Source: UBA2137 sp050251555 (GTDB lineage: Bacteria > Pseudomonadota > Alphaproteobacteria > Micavibrionales > Micavibrionaceae). Taken from it: a stretch of 23,099 nt of DNA. Position numbers and translations under genes: made by a program. This document shows, in pieces, positions 1 to 7,577 of the stretch (positions are counted from its first letter, which is position 1; each line of letters starts with the position of its first letter). The notes beneath the pieces are model-generated. The model was not told the DNA's origin and made no database searches. It saw only the letters and a program-made list of their open reading frames with translations. The DNA lies in NCBI GenBank assembly GCA_050251555.1, contig JBFWMN010000027.1, positions 1-23,099 of the forward strand. The letters are read 5' to 3'.

Positions 1-99
1 GCCACCATATTCGACGTATTTTTCCCTCCGGAAGCTGATACATCCGGGGCCGCCCTTACCAGAGGCAACATAGATTTTGGCCTGATCGAGAAATTTCAT
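1..99 (-). CDS. obgE: GTPase Obg/CgtA, N-terminal fragment (runs off left edge)
   Basis: Only the first 33 codons lie inside the window, and the gene continues beyond base 1. They begin MKFLDQAKIYVASGKGGPGC and go on with SFRREKYVEYGG, which is the classic start of the glycine-rich Obg fold of the ribosome-associated GTPase Obg/CgtA. The family acts in late 50S subunit assembly and stress signalling. The GTPase domain is outside the window. The order rplU-rpmA-obgE on one strand is the usual bacterial arrangement and supports the call. A hairpin terminator separates it from rpmA, so it may be partly uncoupled from the ribosomal genes. Confidence 0.93.
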   Translation of the reverse strand, partial: MKFLDQAKIYVASGKGGPGCISFRREKYVEYGG

Positions 100-117
100 A
101 TTCTTTGTCGCTTCATG

Positions 118-146
118 AAAAAAAGGGGAAAGAAAACCTTCCCCTT
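118..146 (-). terminator. Rho-independent terminator downstream of rpmA
   Basis: The sequence shows a perfect 8-bp stem, AAGGGGAA (123-130) with TTCCCCTT (139-146), around an 8-nt loop. Read on the minus strand it is followed directly by a T-run (124-118). It lies between rpmA and obgE on their shared strand. It probably ends or attenuates the rplU-rpmA transcript, with obgE reached by readthrough or from its own promoter. Confidence 0.85.
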
Positions 147-181
147 CCATTCGCTTTTTTTAACTTAAAACCTTAAAGGGC

Positions 182-466
182 TTATTCAGCGGCTTTTGCT
201 GTTTCGCCGTCATTGGCGGGAATGATGTTCACAACAGGACGGTCGCCTTTTGTGCGTGTGAAGAGAACTTCACCATCAACCAGAGAAAAGATCGTGTGAT
301 CTTTGCCGAGGCCGACATTTTTACCGGGAATGTATTTTGTGCCGCGCTGACGAACAATAATGTTGCCTGCAAGAACGATTTCACCACCGTAACGTTTAAC
401 GCCAAGGCGGCGGCCTTCTGAGTCGCGTCCGTTTCTGGAACTACCACCTGCTTTTTTATGTGCCAT
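182..466 (-). CDS. rpmA: 50S ribosomal protein L27
   Basis: This 94-residue protein begins MAHKKAGGSSRNGRDSEGRR and contains GVKRYGGE, AGNIIVRQRGT and PGKNVGLGKDHTIF, the diagnostic L27 blocks. L27 sits at the 50S peptidyl-transferase centre, and its flexible N-terminus helps position tRNA. The length is normal for the family. The basic N-terminal tail starts directly at the initiator Met, without the N-terminal extension seen in Firmicutes. A good AAGGAG ribosome-binding site precedes the start. The gene lies 35 bp downstream of rplU on the same strand, and a terminator follows it. Confidence 0.98.
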   Translation of the reverse strand: MAHKKAGGSSRNGRDSEGRRLGVKRYGGEIVLAGNIIVRQRGTKYIPGKNVGLGKDHTIFSLVDGEVLFTRTKGDRPVVNIIPANDGETAKAAE

Positions 467-501
467 GAGTGATCTCCTTTATCCTATATATCCTGTTTCA
501 A

Positions 502-813
502 TTAAGCCGCTTTGATCGACTTGATGCGCAGCACCGTGCGGTGTTGCTTGTGACCATTTTTGCGGCGTGAATTCTGACGACGGCGCTTTTTGAAGATGAT
601 GATGCGGGCATCACGATCTTGTGCGATGACTTCTGCTGTCACGGTCGCACCAATTTTTTCGCCGGTTTTTGTGGTTTTGCCATCGGAGAAAAGGAGAATA
701 TCGTCAAGAGTGACTTTATCGCCTGCTTCCTTGCCATCGAGTTTTTCGACGCGGATGACGTCGTTTTCTTGGACTTTATACTGTTTTCCGCCAGTTCTTA
801 TAATCGCGTACAT
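502..813 (-). CDS. rplU: 50S ribosomal protein L21
   Basis: This 103-residue protein begins MYAIIRTGGKQYKV and carries the C-terminal KKRRRQNSRRKNGHKQHRT block that defines L21, with the family's standard length. L21 is an early-assembly 23S rRNA-binding protein of the large subunit. It is the first gene of the minus-strand rplU-rpmA pair. A promoter is expected in the 85 bp between it and rlmJ, but I could not pick convincing -35 and -10 boxes there. Confidence 0.98.
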   Translation of the reverse strand: MYAIIRTGGKQYKVQENDVIRVEKLDGKEAGDKVTLDDILLFSDGKTTKTGEKIGATVTAEVIAQDRDARIIIFKKRRRQNSRRKNGHKQHRTVLRIKSIKAA

Positions 814-898
814 GTCACGAACCTCTAAGTTAAAGTTGGTTTAGGGTTGTCTTTTTATAGTTATGAAGCGCGGTTATAACCTTTATTGAACGCGCAAG

Positions 899-1621
899 TC
901 AATCAAAACCGTAGGGTTTATTGATCAGCGCGAGACCAGAGCCGAGCATGCGCATTTTCGAGCCTTTGAAATGCACCTCGTCAAAGACGATCTCGGGTGC
1001 TATGGCGACAAGACCTGCTTTCATCTCCTCATGCAAGCCTACTTCCAATAACGGATACCAGATCATGACAACGGCTTGGGGCCATTTCGCAAGAAGTTTG
1101 GCGGTAAATTTTACGACCTGCCCGTATTCAGCCTTCACCTCATAGGAGGGATCGACAAGCACAAGTCCGCGGCGCGGCTGGGGCGGGGAGAGGGCCAATA
1201 TCCCTTCATACCCGTCACGCTTATGGATTTGGACACTCATCCCGCGCATCGTCTTTTCAAGGGCCGCATGTTCGGTAGGGTGAAGCTCCATAATCACCTG
1301 CCTGTCACCTTGGCGCATGAAATGATGCATAATAAGAGGCGAGCCCGCATAAAAGCCGGAACCGTATTTGCCCTGTATGGATGACAGAACAGCTTGCAAC
1401 TCAGGAGGCAGAGAAGGGGTCGCGCCTATCCCTTCGGCAGCCTCACCCGTTTTGGCAGCTTCAGGTGAGCTCAAATCATAAAGCCCGCGCCCGCCATGCG
1501 TTTCCATGAGACTTAAGGGACGCGCTTTCTGGGTCATAAAGCCCAAAAGCCGCGCCAGAACCCCATGCTTATGAAGGTCGGCGAGATTTCCTGCATGATA
1601 GATATGTTGATATGAGAGCAT
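899..1621 (-). CDS. rlmJ: 23S rRNA (adenine(2030)-N6)-methyltransferase RlmJ
   Basis: The protein begins MLSYQHIYHAGNLADLHKHG, the hallmark N-terminus of RlmJ (old name YhiR/ComJ). The family uses S-adenosylmethionine to methylate N6 of a single adenine in 23S rRNA. A DPSYE motif at about residues 157-161 corresponds to the (D/N)PPY catalytic motif of adenine-N6 methyltransferases, here with Ser in the second Pro position. At 240 residues it is somewhat shorter than the E. coli enzyme (about 280). No clear Shine-Dalgarno sequence precedes the start, but the conserved N-terminus fixes it. It lies 46 bp downstream of the DUF3299-type gene on the same strand. Confidence 0.93.
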   Translation of the reverse strand: MLSYQHIYHAGNLADLHKHGVLARLLGFMTQKARPLSLMETHGGRGLYDLSSPEAAKTGEAAEGIGATPSLPPELQAVLSSIQGKYGSGFYAGSPLIMHHFMRQGDRQVIMELHPTEHAALEKTMRGMSVQIHKRDGYEGILALSPPQPRRGLVLVDPSYEVKAEYGQVVKFTAKLLAKWPQAVVMIWYPLLEVGLHEEMKAGLVAIAPEIVFDEVHFKGSKMRMLGSGLALINKPYGFD

Positions 1622-1667
1622 ATGTACGCAAATCTATAGCTGACGCGAACTCAAAAGCCAAGACGGG

Positions 1668-2201
1668 CTATTCCTTAACAAGGCGCGCATTTCTCAAACG
1701 GTAAAAGGTGCTGTAGTCAGGGTCATCGGGAACAAGCTCCAATGTGCCTTCCAGCATAATCGGGTCATAGCTGAACGCGACCGGATTGTTTTCGGCATAG
1801 ACCTCAATCACAAGGTTGGGGCCGACATGATACTGAAAAGGGCAGCTTGAAGGGAAAGGCCCTATCAGAAATTCTTTTTGTGCGTCCGTTTCCTCAAGTG
1901 GGAACATGAAGCCTTTGACCCTCACTTTTTTGCCGTTTAGAGCTTTAACCTCAGGCGTAAATTTCGGCTTATCATAGACGAGGTCCATGCCGTCGCTGTC
2001 TTTTTGATCAATCTCGATCACTTCCGTTTTACCGAGAATTTTCCAGTCCAGCGCATCCTCGGGAACAGTCAGATAGTCACCAATATAATCCGACAATGTT
2101 TTAGTCTCATGCCCATCCATTGATTCCATGCTGAGTGCGTAAGCAGTAGGCACGCCACCTAAAACAAACAGAAAAGCCATAAGTGCGACAAGTTTTCGCA
2201 T
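1668..2201 (-). CDS. DUF3299-type exported protein of a metal-associated ABC operon
   Basis: This 177-residue protein has an N-terminal signal peptide (MRKLVALMAFLFVLGGVPTAYA, cleavage near residue 22), so it is exported. The body contains LNGKKVRVKGFMFPLE and SCPFQYHVGPN, features I associate with DUF3299 proteins. These are small periplasmic or lipoprotein-like factors commonly encoded beside ABC transporter genes. A longer reading frame would start at 2282, but it would overlap the permease gene by 80 bp and bury the signal peptide; ATG 2201 starts 1 bp after the permease stop. As third gene of the operon it probably serves the same transporter. Its biochemical function is not known to me. 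Confidence 0.75.
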   Translation of the reverse strand: MRKLVALMAFLFVLGGVPTAYALSMESMDGHETKTLSDYIGDYLTVPEDALDWKILGKTEVIEIDQKDSDGMDLVYDKPKFTPEVKALNGKKVRVKGFMFPLEETDAQKEFLIGPFPSSCPFQYHVGPNLVIEVYAENNPVAFSYDPIMLEGTLELVPDDPDYSTFYRLRNARLVKE

Positions 2202-2202
2202 C

Positions 2203-3414
2203 TCAGCCACGCCCTTGCGCCAATATATCGGCAATGTCGGCTTTGGCAGAGCTGATGGCAGGAATAAGAGAGGCCAGCACACCTGCTCCGATCCCCAACC
2301 CCAGAAAGGCCAAATCGTCGAATGTCGGATACAGCATGGATGAGGGCAAAATCAGTCCGCGTAAAAAGTCAAACTGCGTCACAGCCGTAAAGGCCAGCGC
2401 GTGCCCGATGAGAAGCCCGATAATCGCGCCCATACCGCTCAGTAAAACCCCCTCAGAGAGCACTGTCAGGAACAGGTTTCCGCGTGACGCACCCAGTACG
2501 CGCAAAATAGCCAGATCATAGCGCCGCAAAGAGAGGCTTGAGGCCAATGTCGAAAGAAGGATCAGACCTGCCAGAATGAAAAAGCCTGCAGCCAGCACCA
2601 ATGTCAGTGTTTTTCCCAGCCCCAGACTGCGCGAAAAGCGCGCCATTTCATAGGAAGGGCGTACCACCATATAGGGTTCGGTGGCGTTTAATGTACGGGG
2701 CAAATTAAAAAGATCCGTGCGCGAACGAACCTGCAACAGAACGGCTGTGACCTGATGGGCGAGGGCGGCTTCCTCCGCTTGTTCCTCAGAGCTGTCATGC
2801 GCATCCACATGGGAATGCAACTGCTGTACGCTTTGCAGCGGCGTTAAAAGCAAGCGGTCAAGGACAGTACCTGTCGGCTTCAATATCCCTGTGACCTTAT
2901 AAAGATGCGCACGATGCACGTCATCGCCATCAGCGGAAAAGCCGTGTGTTACTGCAAATTCCTCACCGATCTTCAGACCCGTACGCGCACCTACAACTGT
3001 TTCGAAAGGATTTTCGAACATACGCCCCTCTGCCGTTTCCGCCTGATAAAGCGCGGGGTAGGCCGCAGTGGTGCCCACCATCCGAAAACCTTTATAGCTA
3101 TCCCCCAATGCCAGCGGAATGGCTTGTCGAATATGTTTGTTTTTTGCCAGAGCCTCATAATCCGTCATCTCGATATTACCGGCAGGCACATCCACGCCGT
3201 AAAGCGTCGAGAAAATAAGCTGCAAGGGGCTGGCTTTGACGCCAGCAATGAGGTCTACACCTTGTGCGCTTCGGTCAAAGCCTTTGGCAAGTCCGTTACT
3301 CAGTAAAAACAAACAGGTCAAAAGCGTAATCGCCGCAGCCGTTGCAGCGACGCAGAGACTTGCGTGAAGTGGACGATTACGGATCGCAGCAATAGAGAGG
3401 AAGAGGGGGCTCAT
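2203..3414 (-). CDS. FtsX/MacB-like ABC transporter permease with His-rich periplasmic region
   Basis: This 403-residue protein has one N-terminal membrane segment (about 20-42), a large extracytoplasmic domain and three C-terminal segments (about 272-294, 318-340 and 365-390). That is the MacB/LolC/FtsX topology. The C-terminal LRRYDLAILRVLGASRGNLF block is the typical FtsX-domain coupling region. The external domain is rich in histidine at residues 157, 167, 170, 200, 202, 206 and 220, with an acidic stretch at 207-215, suggesting metal binding. The start ATG overlaps the ATPase stop by 4 bp (ATGA), so translation is coupled. Together with the upstream Zur-like site this suggests a zinc-linked role rather than a lipoprotein- or drug-export role; that is inference. 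Confidence 0.85.
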   Translation of the reverse strand: MSPLFLSIAAIRNRPLHASLCVAATAAAITLLTCLFLLSNGLAKGFDRSAQGVDLIAGVKASPLQLIFSTLYGVDVPAGNIEMTDYEALAKNKHIRQAIPLALGDSYKGFRMVGTTAAYPALYQAETAEGRMFENPFETVVGARTGLKIGEEFAVTHGFSADGDDVHRAHLYKVTGILKPTGTVLDRLLLTPLQSVQQLHSHVDAHDSSEEQAEEAALAHQVTAVLLQVRSRTDLFNLPRTLNATEPYMVVRPSYEMARFSRSLGLGKTLTLVLAAGFFILAGLILLSTLASSLSLRRYDLAILRVLGASRGNLFLTVLSEGVLLSGMGAIIGLLIGHALAFTAVTQFDFLRGLILPSSMLYPTFDDLAFLGLGIGAGVLASLIPAISSAKADIADILAQGRG

Positions 3415-4088
3415 GCGGCTTCACTCCGTTGGTTTTGGGCGCCCATCGTGGCGGGTGTTAAATGGATGACAGTCGAAAAGCGGTTGATGATGCGCTGGTC
3501 ATGCGTTGCTATTAGCAAAGTCGCACCACAACTTGCGGCTTGCTCCTCCAACAAATCAATGACGCTTTGCGCGTTGGCATCATCTAATGCCGAGGTCGGT
3601 TCATCCGCAATCAGTAAATCGGGTTTCAGCAACACCGCACGCGCAAGAGCGGCGCGCTGCGCTTCCCCGTGGCTGAGCGCATCGGGTTTTCTATCCGCTT
3701 TTTCTGATAGACCCAGCGTATCTATGAGATGCTCCAAGCGTCCGTCCTCGGCCTGTCGCCCTGCCATACGGGCGGCAAGCGCGATATTTTGGCGCAATGT
3801 CAGCGAAGGAAGCAGGTGAAGCGTTTGAAAAACAAAACCGAAATGGCGACCGCGTAAAGCATCCCGCTTCGCAGCGGGCAGTGCGTAAAAATCGTCCCCG
3901 TTAAAGTTGATTTGCCCTGAGGTCGGGCGTAAAAACCCTGCCAGCATTGACAGCAATGTGGTCTTCCCTGTGCCAGAAGCACCAAGCAACAAAGCCTTTT
4001 CACCACGTAACAAGCGCAAATCAGGAAAGTGCAAAATTGTCCCGTTTCCGCGTTGTAAACCTAAGTTTGACGTTTCCAATAGCAGCAT
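3411..4088 (-). CDS. ABC transporter ATP-binding protein (LolD/MacB type)
   Basis: This 225-residue ATPase is complete. It has Walker A GASGTGKT (residues 36-43), a Q-loop at VFQ (about 86-88), signature LSHGEAQRA (138-146), Walker B LLIADE (158-163) followed by PTSALDD, and the switch histidine in IATHD. It belongs to the LolD/MacB/FtsE subgroup, whose members pair with FtsX-like permeases. The permease encoded immediately downstream, with a 4-bp overlap, is the obvious partner. It is the first gene of a three-gene operon, and a near-perfect Zur-like palindrome lies 34-58 bp upstream of its start. Confidence 0.92.
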   Translation of the reverse strand: MLLLETSNLGLQRGNGTILHFPDLRLLRGEKALLLGASGTGKTTLLSMLAGFLRPTSGQINFNGDDFYALPAAKRDALRGRHFGFVFQTLHLLPSLTLRQNIALAARMAGRQAEDGRLEHLIDTLGLSEKADRKPDALSHGEAQRAALARAVLLKPDLLIADEPTSALDDANAQSVIDLLEEQAASCGATLLIATHDQRIINRFSTVIHLTPATMGAQNQRSEAA

Positions 4089-4121
4089 GTTCGTCTCCGG
4101 TTTTTTGAGATATCACACGGT

Positions 4122-4146
4122 TATAGTGTTACAATATAACATTATC
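4122..4146 (-). promoter_or_regulatory. Zur-like operator upstream of the ABC-DUF3299 operon
   Basis: The core TGTTACAATATAACA (4127-4141) has perfect TGTTA/TAACA arms around 5 bp. Extending to 10-bp arms (4122-4131 and 4137-4146) still gives 8 of 10 matching pairs. The right half resembles the proteobacterial Zur consensus built on ATGTTATAnTATAACAT. It sits just upstream of the ATPase start, where a repressor would block transcription. The assignment to Zur rests on motif resemblance recalled from the literature; the palindrome itself is seen directly. Confidence 0.68.
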
Positions 4147-4179
4147 AAGGAGAGATTATCAGAGAGATGTGCCGACGCT

Positions 4180-5085
4180 CTAACGATATAGGATGGACAG
4201 GTATTTTTCACCCTTATCACATAAGAATGTCAGGATGTTTTTGATATCAGGGTTACGGCGCTTAATCTCAAGCGCTGCCATATAATTCGCGCCTGAAGAC
4301 GGGCCGACAAAAAGACCCTTCTTGGCAGCCAGCATTTTGGCGGCGTCAATTGCCTCATCACCCTTGACCGTGATCACCTCATCAACCAAGCCCGGCGCAT
4401 GGCGCTCGTAAATAGAGGGCACAAAACCGTCATTGATGCCTTCAATGCGGTGAGTTTCAACAATGCCTTTGGTCAAGGTCGGGGATTCAAGGGGCTCCAT
4501 CGCAAAGACTTTGAGGTTCGGATTGTGCTCTCGTTTTAAGCATTTCGCGACACCAATCAGCGTTCCGCCCGTGCCAACACCTTGAACCATTGCATCAAAG
4601 ACGATTTCTTTATCGCTGATATCATTCAATATTTCAGGCCCAAGCCATTTCTCATTTTCCTCGACATTCCATTCGCTATCAAACTGGGCGGGGCAGTAAA
4701 ACCCATCTTCCTTACCCATTTCAATTGCCGTTTCGCGGGCCTGATTAACATGGAAATAACCCAAATGACGGACTTCCGCGCCAAAACCGCGGGAGATCAA
4801 AGTGCGTTCATTCGTGTAGCCTTCAGGGATCAGCACAATCATCTTATAACCTTTGGCTGCAGCAATCAGCGAAAACGCGTTCCCCGTATTGCCTGACGTC
4901 GACTCCACGATTGTCATGCCGGGTTTTAAAAGACCGTCTTCTTCGGCCTTTTCGACCAAGTATTTGGCCATACGCGCCTTGATCGAACCCGATGGGTTCA
5001 GATATTCGGCTTTGGCAAATATGCCGGGCTCGATTTCAAGAAGAGGGGTATTGCCGATGGCATCAAGAATGGATGGAGTGATCAT
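4180..5085 (-). CDS. PLP-dependent cysteine synthase family protein (CysK/CysM fold)
   Basis: This is a 301-residue fold-type II PLP enzyme. The Schiff-base lysine is in NPSGSIKAR (K36), the cofactor-binding TSGNTG loop is at 63-68, the phosphate-binding GTGGT loop is at 171-175, and the C-terminus has CDKGEKYLS. Normal family members make cysteine from O-acetylserine and sulfide. The usual QF..P.N...H..TTGPEI block is replaced by QFDSEWNVEENEKWLGPEI, so the acceptor or sulfur donor may differ. It stands alone on the minus strand, upstream of the ABC operon and divergent from the FAD oxidoreductase. It could be a CBS-like or paralogous enzyme. Confidence 0.87.
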   Translation of the reverse strand: MITPSILDAIGNTPLLEIEPGIFAKAEYLNPSGSIKARMAKYLVEKAEEDGLLKPGMTIVESTSGNTGNAFSLIAAAKGYKMIVLIPEGYTNERTLISRGFGAEVRHLGYFHVNQARETAIEMGKEDGFYCPAQFDSEWNVEENEKWLGPEILNDISDKEIVFDAMVQGVGTGGTLIGVAKCLKREHNPNLKVFAMEPLESPTLTKGIVETHRIEGINDGFVPSIYERHAPGLVDEVITVKGDEAIDAAKMLAAKKGLFVGPSSGANYMAALEIKRRNPDIKNILTFLCDKGEKYLSILYR

Positions 5086-5222
5086 GAGGCATGATATAAC
5101 GGGATAGGGAGATTTGAACAGTGCTTTCCATGCTGCGCCACAGCTACTTAAAACACTTTACGAAAACGCAGGAACTTGCCTAATATGGTGGCCCGAACAA
5201 CTTTCCACATATACGAGACACA

Positions 5223-6575
5223 ATGCCTACCTTTGTCGACCCACGCGACCGCCTGCTGACCGATGATCTTTGCCTTTACCGCGACCAGATCAAAAAGCAG
5301 AAATCCTATGCTCCGCTCAAGAAAGATATCAAAACGCAAGTCTGCGTGATCGGCGGTGGATTCACGGGTGTGATGAGCGCTTATTATCTGGCACAAAAAG
5401 GTCTCAAAGTTGTTCTGATTGAGCGCCACCGCATCGGCTGGGGCGCATCAGGGCGTAATGGCGGACAGATTATTCCGGGTTGCGCCCGCGACATTCGCGA
5501 TATCTGCAAAGAATATGGCTTGGAGGAAGGTGTCGCGTTTTATCAGGACACGATGGATGCCATGCAGAAAATCAAGCAGCGCATCAAAAAGAACAAGATT
5601 GATTGCGGCTTTCGCCCGGGCCTCTCTATTCCTGCCTGGACCGAAAAAGCCATGGAAGACGAAGAGGATTACATCAACTTTGTCTCGACCCACTGCAACC
5701 ACAAAATGTGGCTTGCCGACAAGCCTGAGACACAGCGCCGACTGGGAACCGACGTTTATGCGGGATCCATGGTTGATGATGATGCAGGATCGATGAATCC
5801 ATTGGCCTATCTTAACCATATGGCCTCCGAGATCGTTAAAGAAGGCGTCACGATTTATGAGGAAACGCCCGCCATTGAAATTCGCCGCGAGAGCGACGGC
5901 AATTGCGTCATTGTCACACCGAACGCGAATATCCGCGCCGAACAGATTGTCTCGGCAGGTGACGCCTATCAGGGCTGGCTGATGCCTAAATTGCGCAGCA
6001 AATACGTGCTGCTGCGGACATCCATGCTGGCAACAGCGGTTCTGCCCGATGATATCTACGCAGAGATTATCCCGAGCAATACGGCAGCGTACGAATGGTG
6101 CGGCATCTTCAACTACTTCAACAAATCATCGGACGGGCGCCTGATTTTCGGCGGTGGCGATTCACCGCTGACAGGTACGCCCAAAGAAAAGCGGAAAGCC
6201 TTTAACAAGATTTACGACAATATGTGCGACATTTTCCCTAAACTGCAAAATGTTCACGTGACGCATTGGTGGAGCGGCTATTTCTCGGTAACGCAAAAGC
6301 TGGCCCCTGAGATCGGGCGCCTCAACGGCTTTATTTATTATGCTATCGGCTATTCCGGTCATGGGATCGTGCCCTCGCATATGGCGGCACATACAATTGC
6401 CGAGGCCATTGTTGCTGATCGCAAATCAGGCAAACACACCATGTCGCCTGTTGCCGAAACCAGCGTGCTGACTATTTTGGAGGCAAACAACATCCCCGGC
6501 GCAGGTCACTATGACCAATTGCTTGGACGCATGGGATTATTCTGGGAGCAAATCAAGGATCGCTTTACCGGCTAG
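5223..6575 (+). CDS. FAD-dependent oxidoreductase (DadA/PuuB-like, DAO family)
   Basis: This 450-residue flavoprotein has an N-terminal dinucleotide-binding motif, VCVIGGGFTGVMSAYYLA (about 40-57), with the ribose-binding acidic residue at E67. GWGASGRNGGQ (72-82) follows, typical of glycine-oxidase/D-amino-acid dehydrogenase relatives and of the gamma-glutamylputrescine oxidase PuuB group. The C-terminal YAIGYSGHGIVPSHMAA block is the second FAD-contact motif of this family. It probably oxidises an amine or amino acid, with the exact substrate unresolved. It stands alone on the plus strand and ends 10 bp from the convergent AEC transporter gene, with no visible terminator between them. Confidence 0.87.
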   Translation: MPTFVDPRDRLLTDDLCLYRDQIKKQKSYAPLKKDIKTQVCVIGGGFTGVMSAYYLAQKGLKVVLIERHRIGWGASGRNGGQIIPGCARDIRDICKEYGLEEGVAFYQDTMDAMQKIKQRIKKNKIDCGFRPGLSIPAWTEKAMEDEEDYINFVSTHCNHKMWLADKPETQRRLGTDVYAGSMVDDDAGSMNPLAYLNHMASEIVKEGVTIYEETPAIEIRRESDGNCVIVTPNANIRAEQIVSAGDAYQGWLMPKLRSKYVLLRTSMLATAVLPDDIYAEIIPSNTAAYEWCGIFNYFNKSSDGRLIFGGGDSPLTGTPKEKRKAFNKIYDNMCDIFPKLQNVHVTHWWSGYFSVTQKLAPEIGRLNGFIYYAIGYSGHGIVPSHMAAHTIAEAIVADRKSGKHTMSPVAETSVLTILEANNIPGAGHYDQLLGRMGLFWEQIKDRFTG

Positions 6576-6585
6576 GCGCATCTCT

Positions 6586-7518
6586 TTAAACCGTCAGCCA
6601 CCCCCATGTCACAAAAAGCGGCACAAGGAAAGGCAGGCCGATTACGGCTATGCCAGTTGTTAATAGGATAAGTGTCGCTGCCAAATCCACACGCAAATCA
6701 TTATGCGCGGCATAGGCCGCAAGATTGGCAGCCATAGGTGCAATAGACAACAATACAAGGCAATTGTGAACGTCGCTTCCGAAAAGCTGCAGATACTGCG
6801 CATCCAGCAATGACAGCCCAATCGCCAGAGCTGGCCAGAGCAGAAATTTCCCCGTCAAACCCAACGTAAACAGGCGAGGCCTGAAAGCGATACTCTTTTT
6901 CGGCGAAAGCGCGATCCCTATAATCATCATGCCTATACAGACATACGCCCCTTTGGAAAGCTCCCAAAGCTTGATCAAAGGTGCGGGCAGGATCAGACCG
7001 CTTGCAGCGACAACAAGGCCCAAAAGCAGCGCATAGAGAAGAGGGAGTTTCAGGACGCGCTTGACAGCCTCGCCGCCTGTCATGGCACCACGCGCCATAA
7101 AGAAATAACCGAGTGTCGTTTCAAAAACAGTGACACCAAGATTCATTAAGAGATACAGCCCCGCAATCTTCTCACCAAAAAGTGCCAGCGCCACAGGCAG
7201 GCCGAAATACCCCGTATTGCCCGAGCCGCAGGCGATGGGCAACAGATAGGCTTGCGTTTCATCTTTTAAGAAGAGCCTGCCTGCCACAAAGGCCGCCACA
7301 CCGACAAATGAGGCGCAGATAAAGGTCATTGCGGGCAGGAGGAGGAGTTGCGGCGTAAATTCAAGTTGAGCTGCTGCGCCGAACCCCACAATCGGTGTAA
7401 AACCGAAAATGGCGAGTGCCGCGACCGATTTCAGATCAAGCGTTGCAAAACGCCCTAGCACAAAGCCGAGGACAATCAGGCAACCAAGGGGAATAAAGGC
7501 GGAGATAAGATCAGGCAT
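6586..7518 (-). CDS. AEC (auxin efflux carrier) family transporter
   Basis: This 310-residue, highly hydrophobic protein has about ten predicted membrane segments. It contains GSGNTGYFGLPVALALFG, the characteristic mid-protein motif of the AEC/MdcF family, and a C-terminal half with SIAPMAANLAAYA. Family members export or import organic acids, auxin-like compounds or malonate; the substrate cannot be read here. The frame extends up to 7641, but ATG 7518 gives the normal family length, whereas the upstream extension would pass through a terminator hairpin and overlap the MerT-like gene. The start is only 20 bp from that hairpin. Confidence 0.87.
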   Translation of the reverse strand: MPDLISAFIPLGCLIVLGFVLGRFATLDLKSVAALAIFGFTPIVGFGAAAQLEFTPQLLLLPAMTFICASFVGVAAFVAGRLFLKDETQAYLLPIACGSGNTGYFGLPVALALFGEKIAGLYLLMNLGVTVFETTLGYFFMARGAMTGGEAVKRVLKLPLLYALLLGLVVAASGLILPAPLIKLWELSKGAYVCIGMMIIGIALSPKKSIAFRPRLFTLGLTGKFLLWPALAIGLSLLDAQYLQLFGSDVHNCLVLLSIAPMAANLAAYAAHNDLRVDLAATLILLTTGIAVIGLPFLVPLFVTWGWLTV

Positions 7519-7537
7519 CTGCCCATAATTTACGCAT

Positions 7538-7567
7538 AAAAAAACGCCCCGTGAAAGGGGCGTTTTT
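7538..7567. terminator. Strong bidirectional-type hairpin terminator
   Basis: The perfect arms AACGCCCC and GGGGCGTT enclose the loop GTGAAA (7551-7556). They are flanked by an A-run on one side and a T-run on the other, extending the pairing and allowing termination on either strand. It lies just after the MerT-like gene on the minus strand and probably ends the metal/thiol gene cluster. It also sits within 20 bp of the AEC start codon. Confidence 0.9.
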
Positions 7568-7577
7568 CGTGTTTCCT

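Noticed and set aside
868..895. GC-rich imperfect inverted repeat containing GGTTATAACC between rlmJ and rplU, considered as terminator or operator
   Set aside because: No T-run follows on the minus strand, one arm has a bulge, and it does not fit the Zur or FNR pattern; I cannot assign a role.
5148..5429. Minus-strand frame overlapping the start of the FAD oxidoreductase
   Set aside because: It covers the FAD-binding motif region of the plus-strand gene and has no recognisable features.
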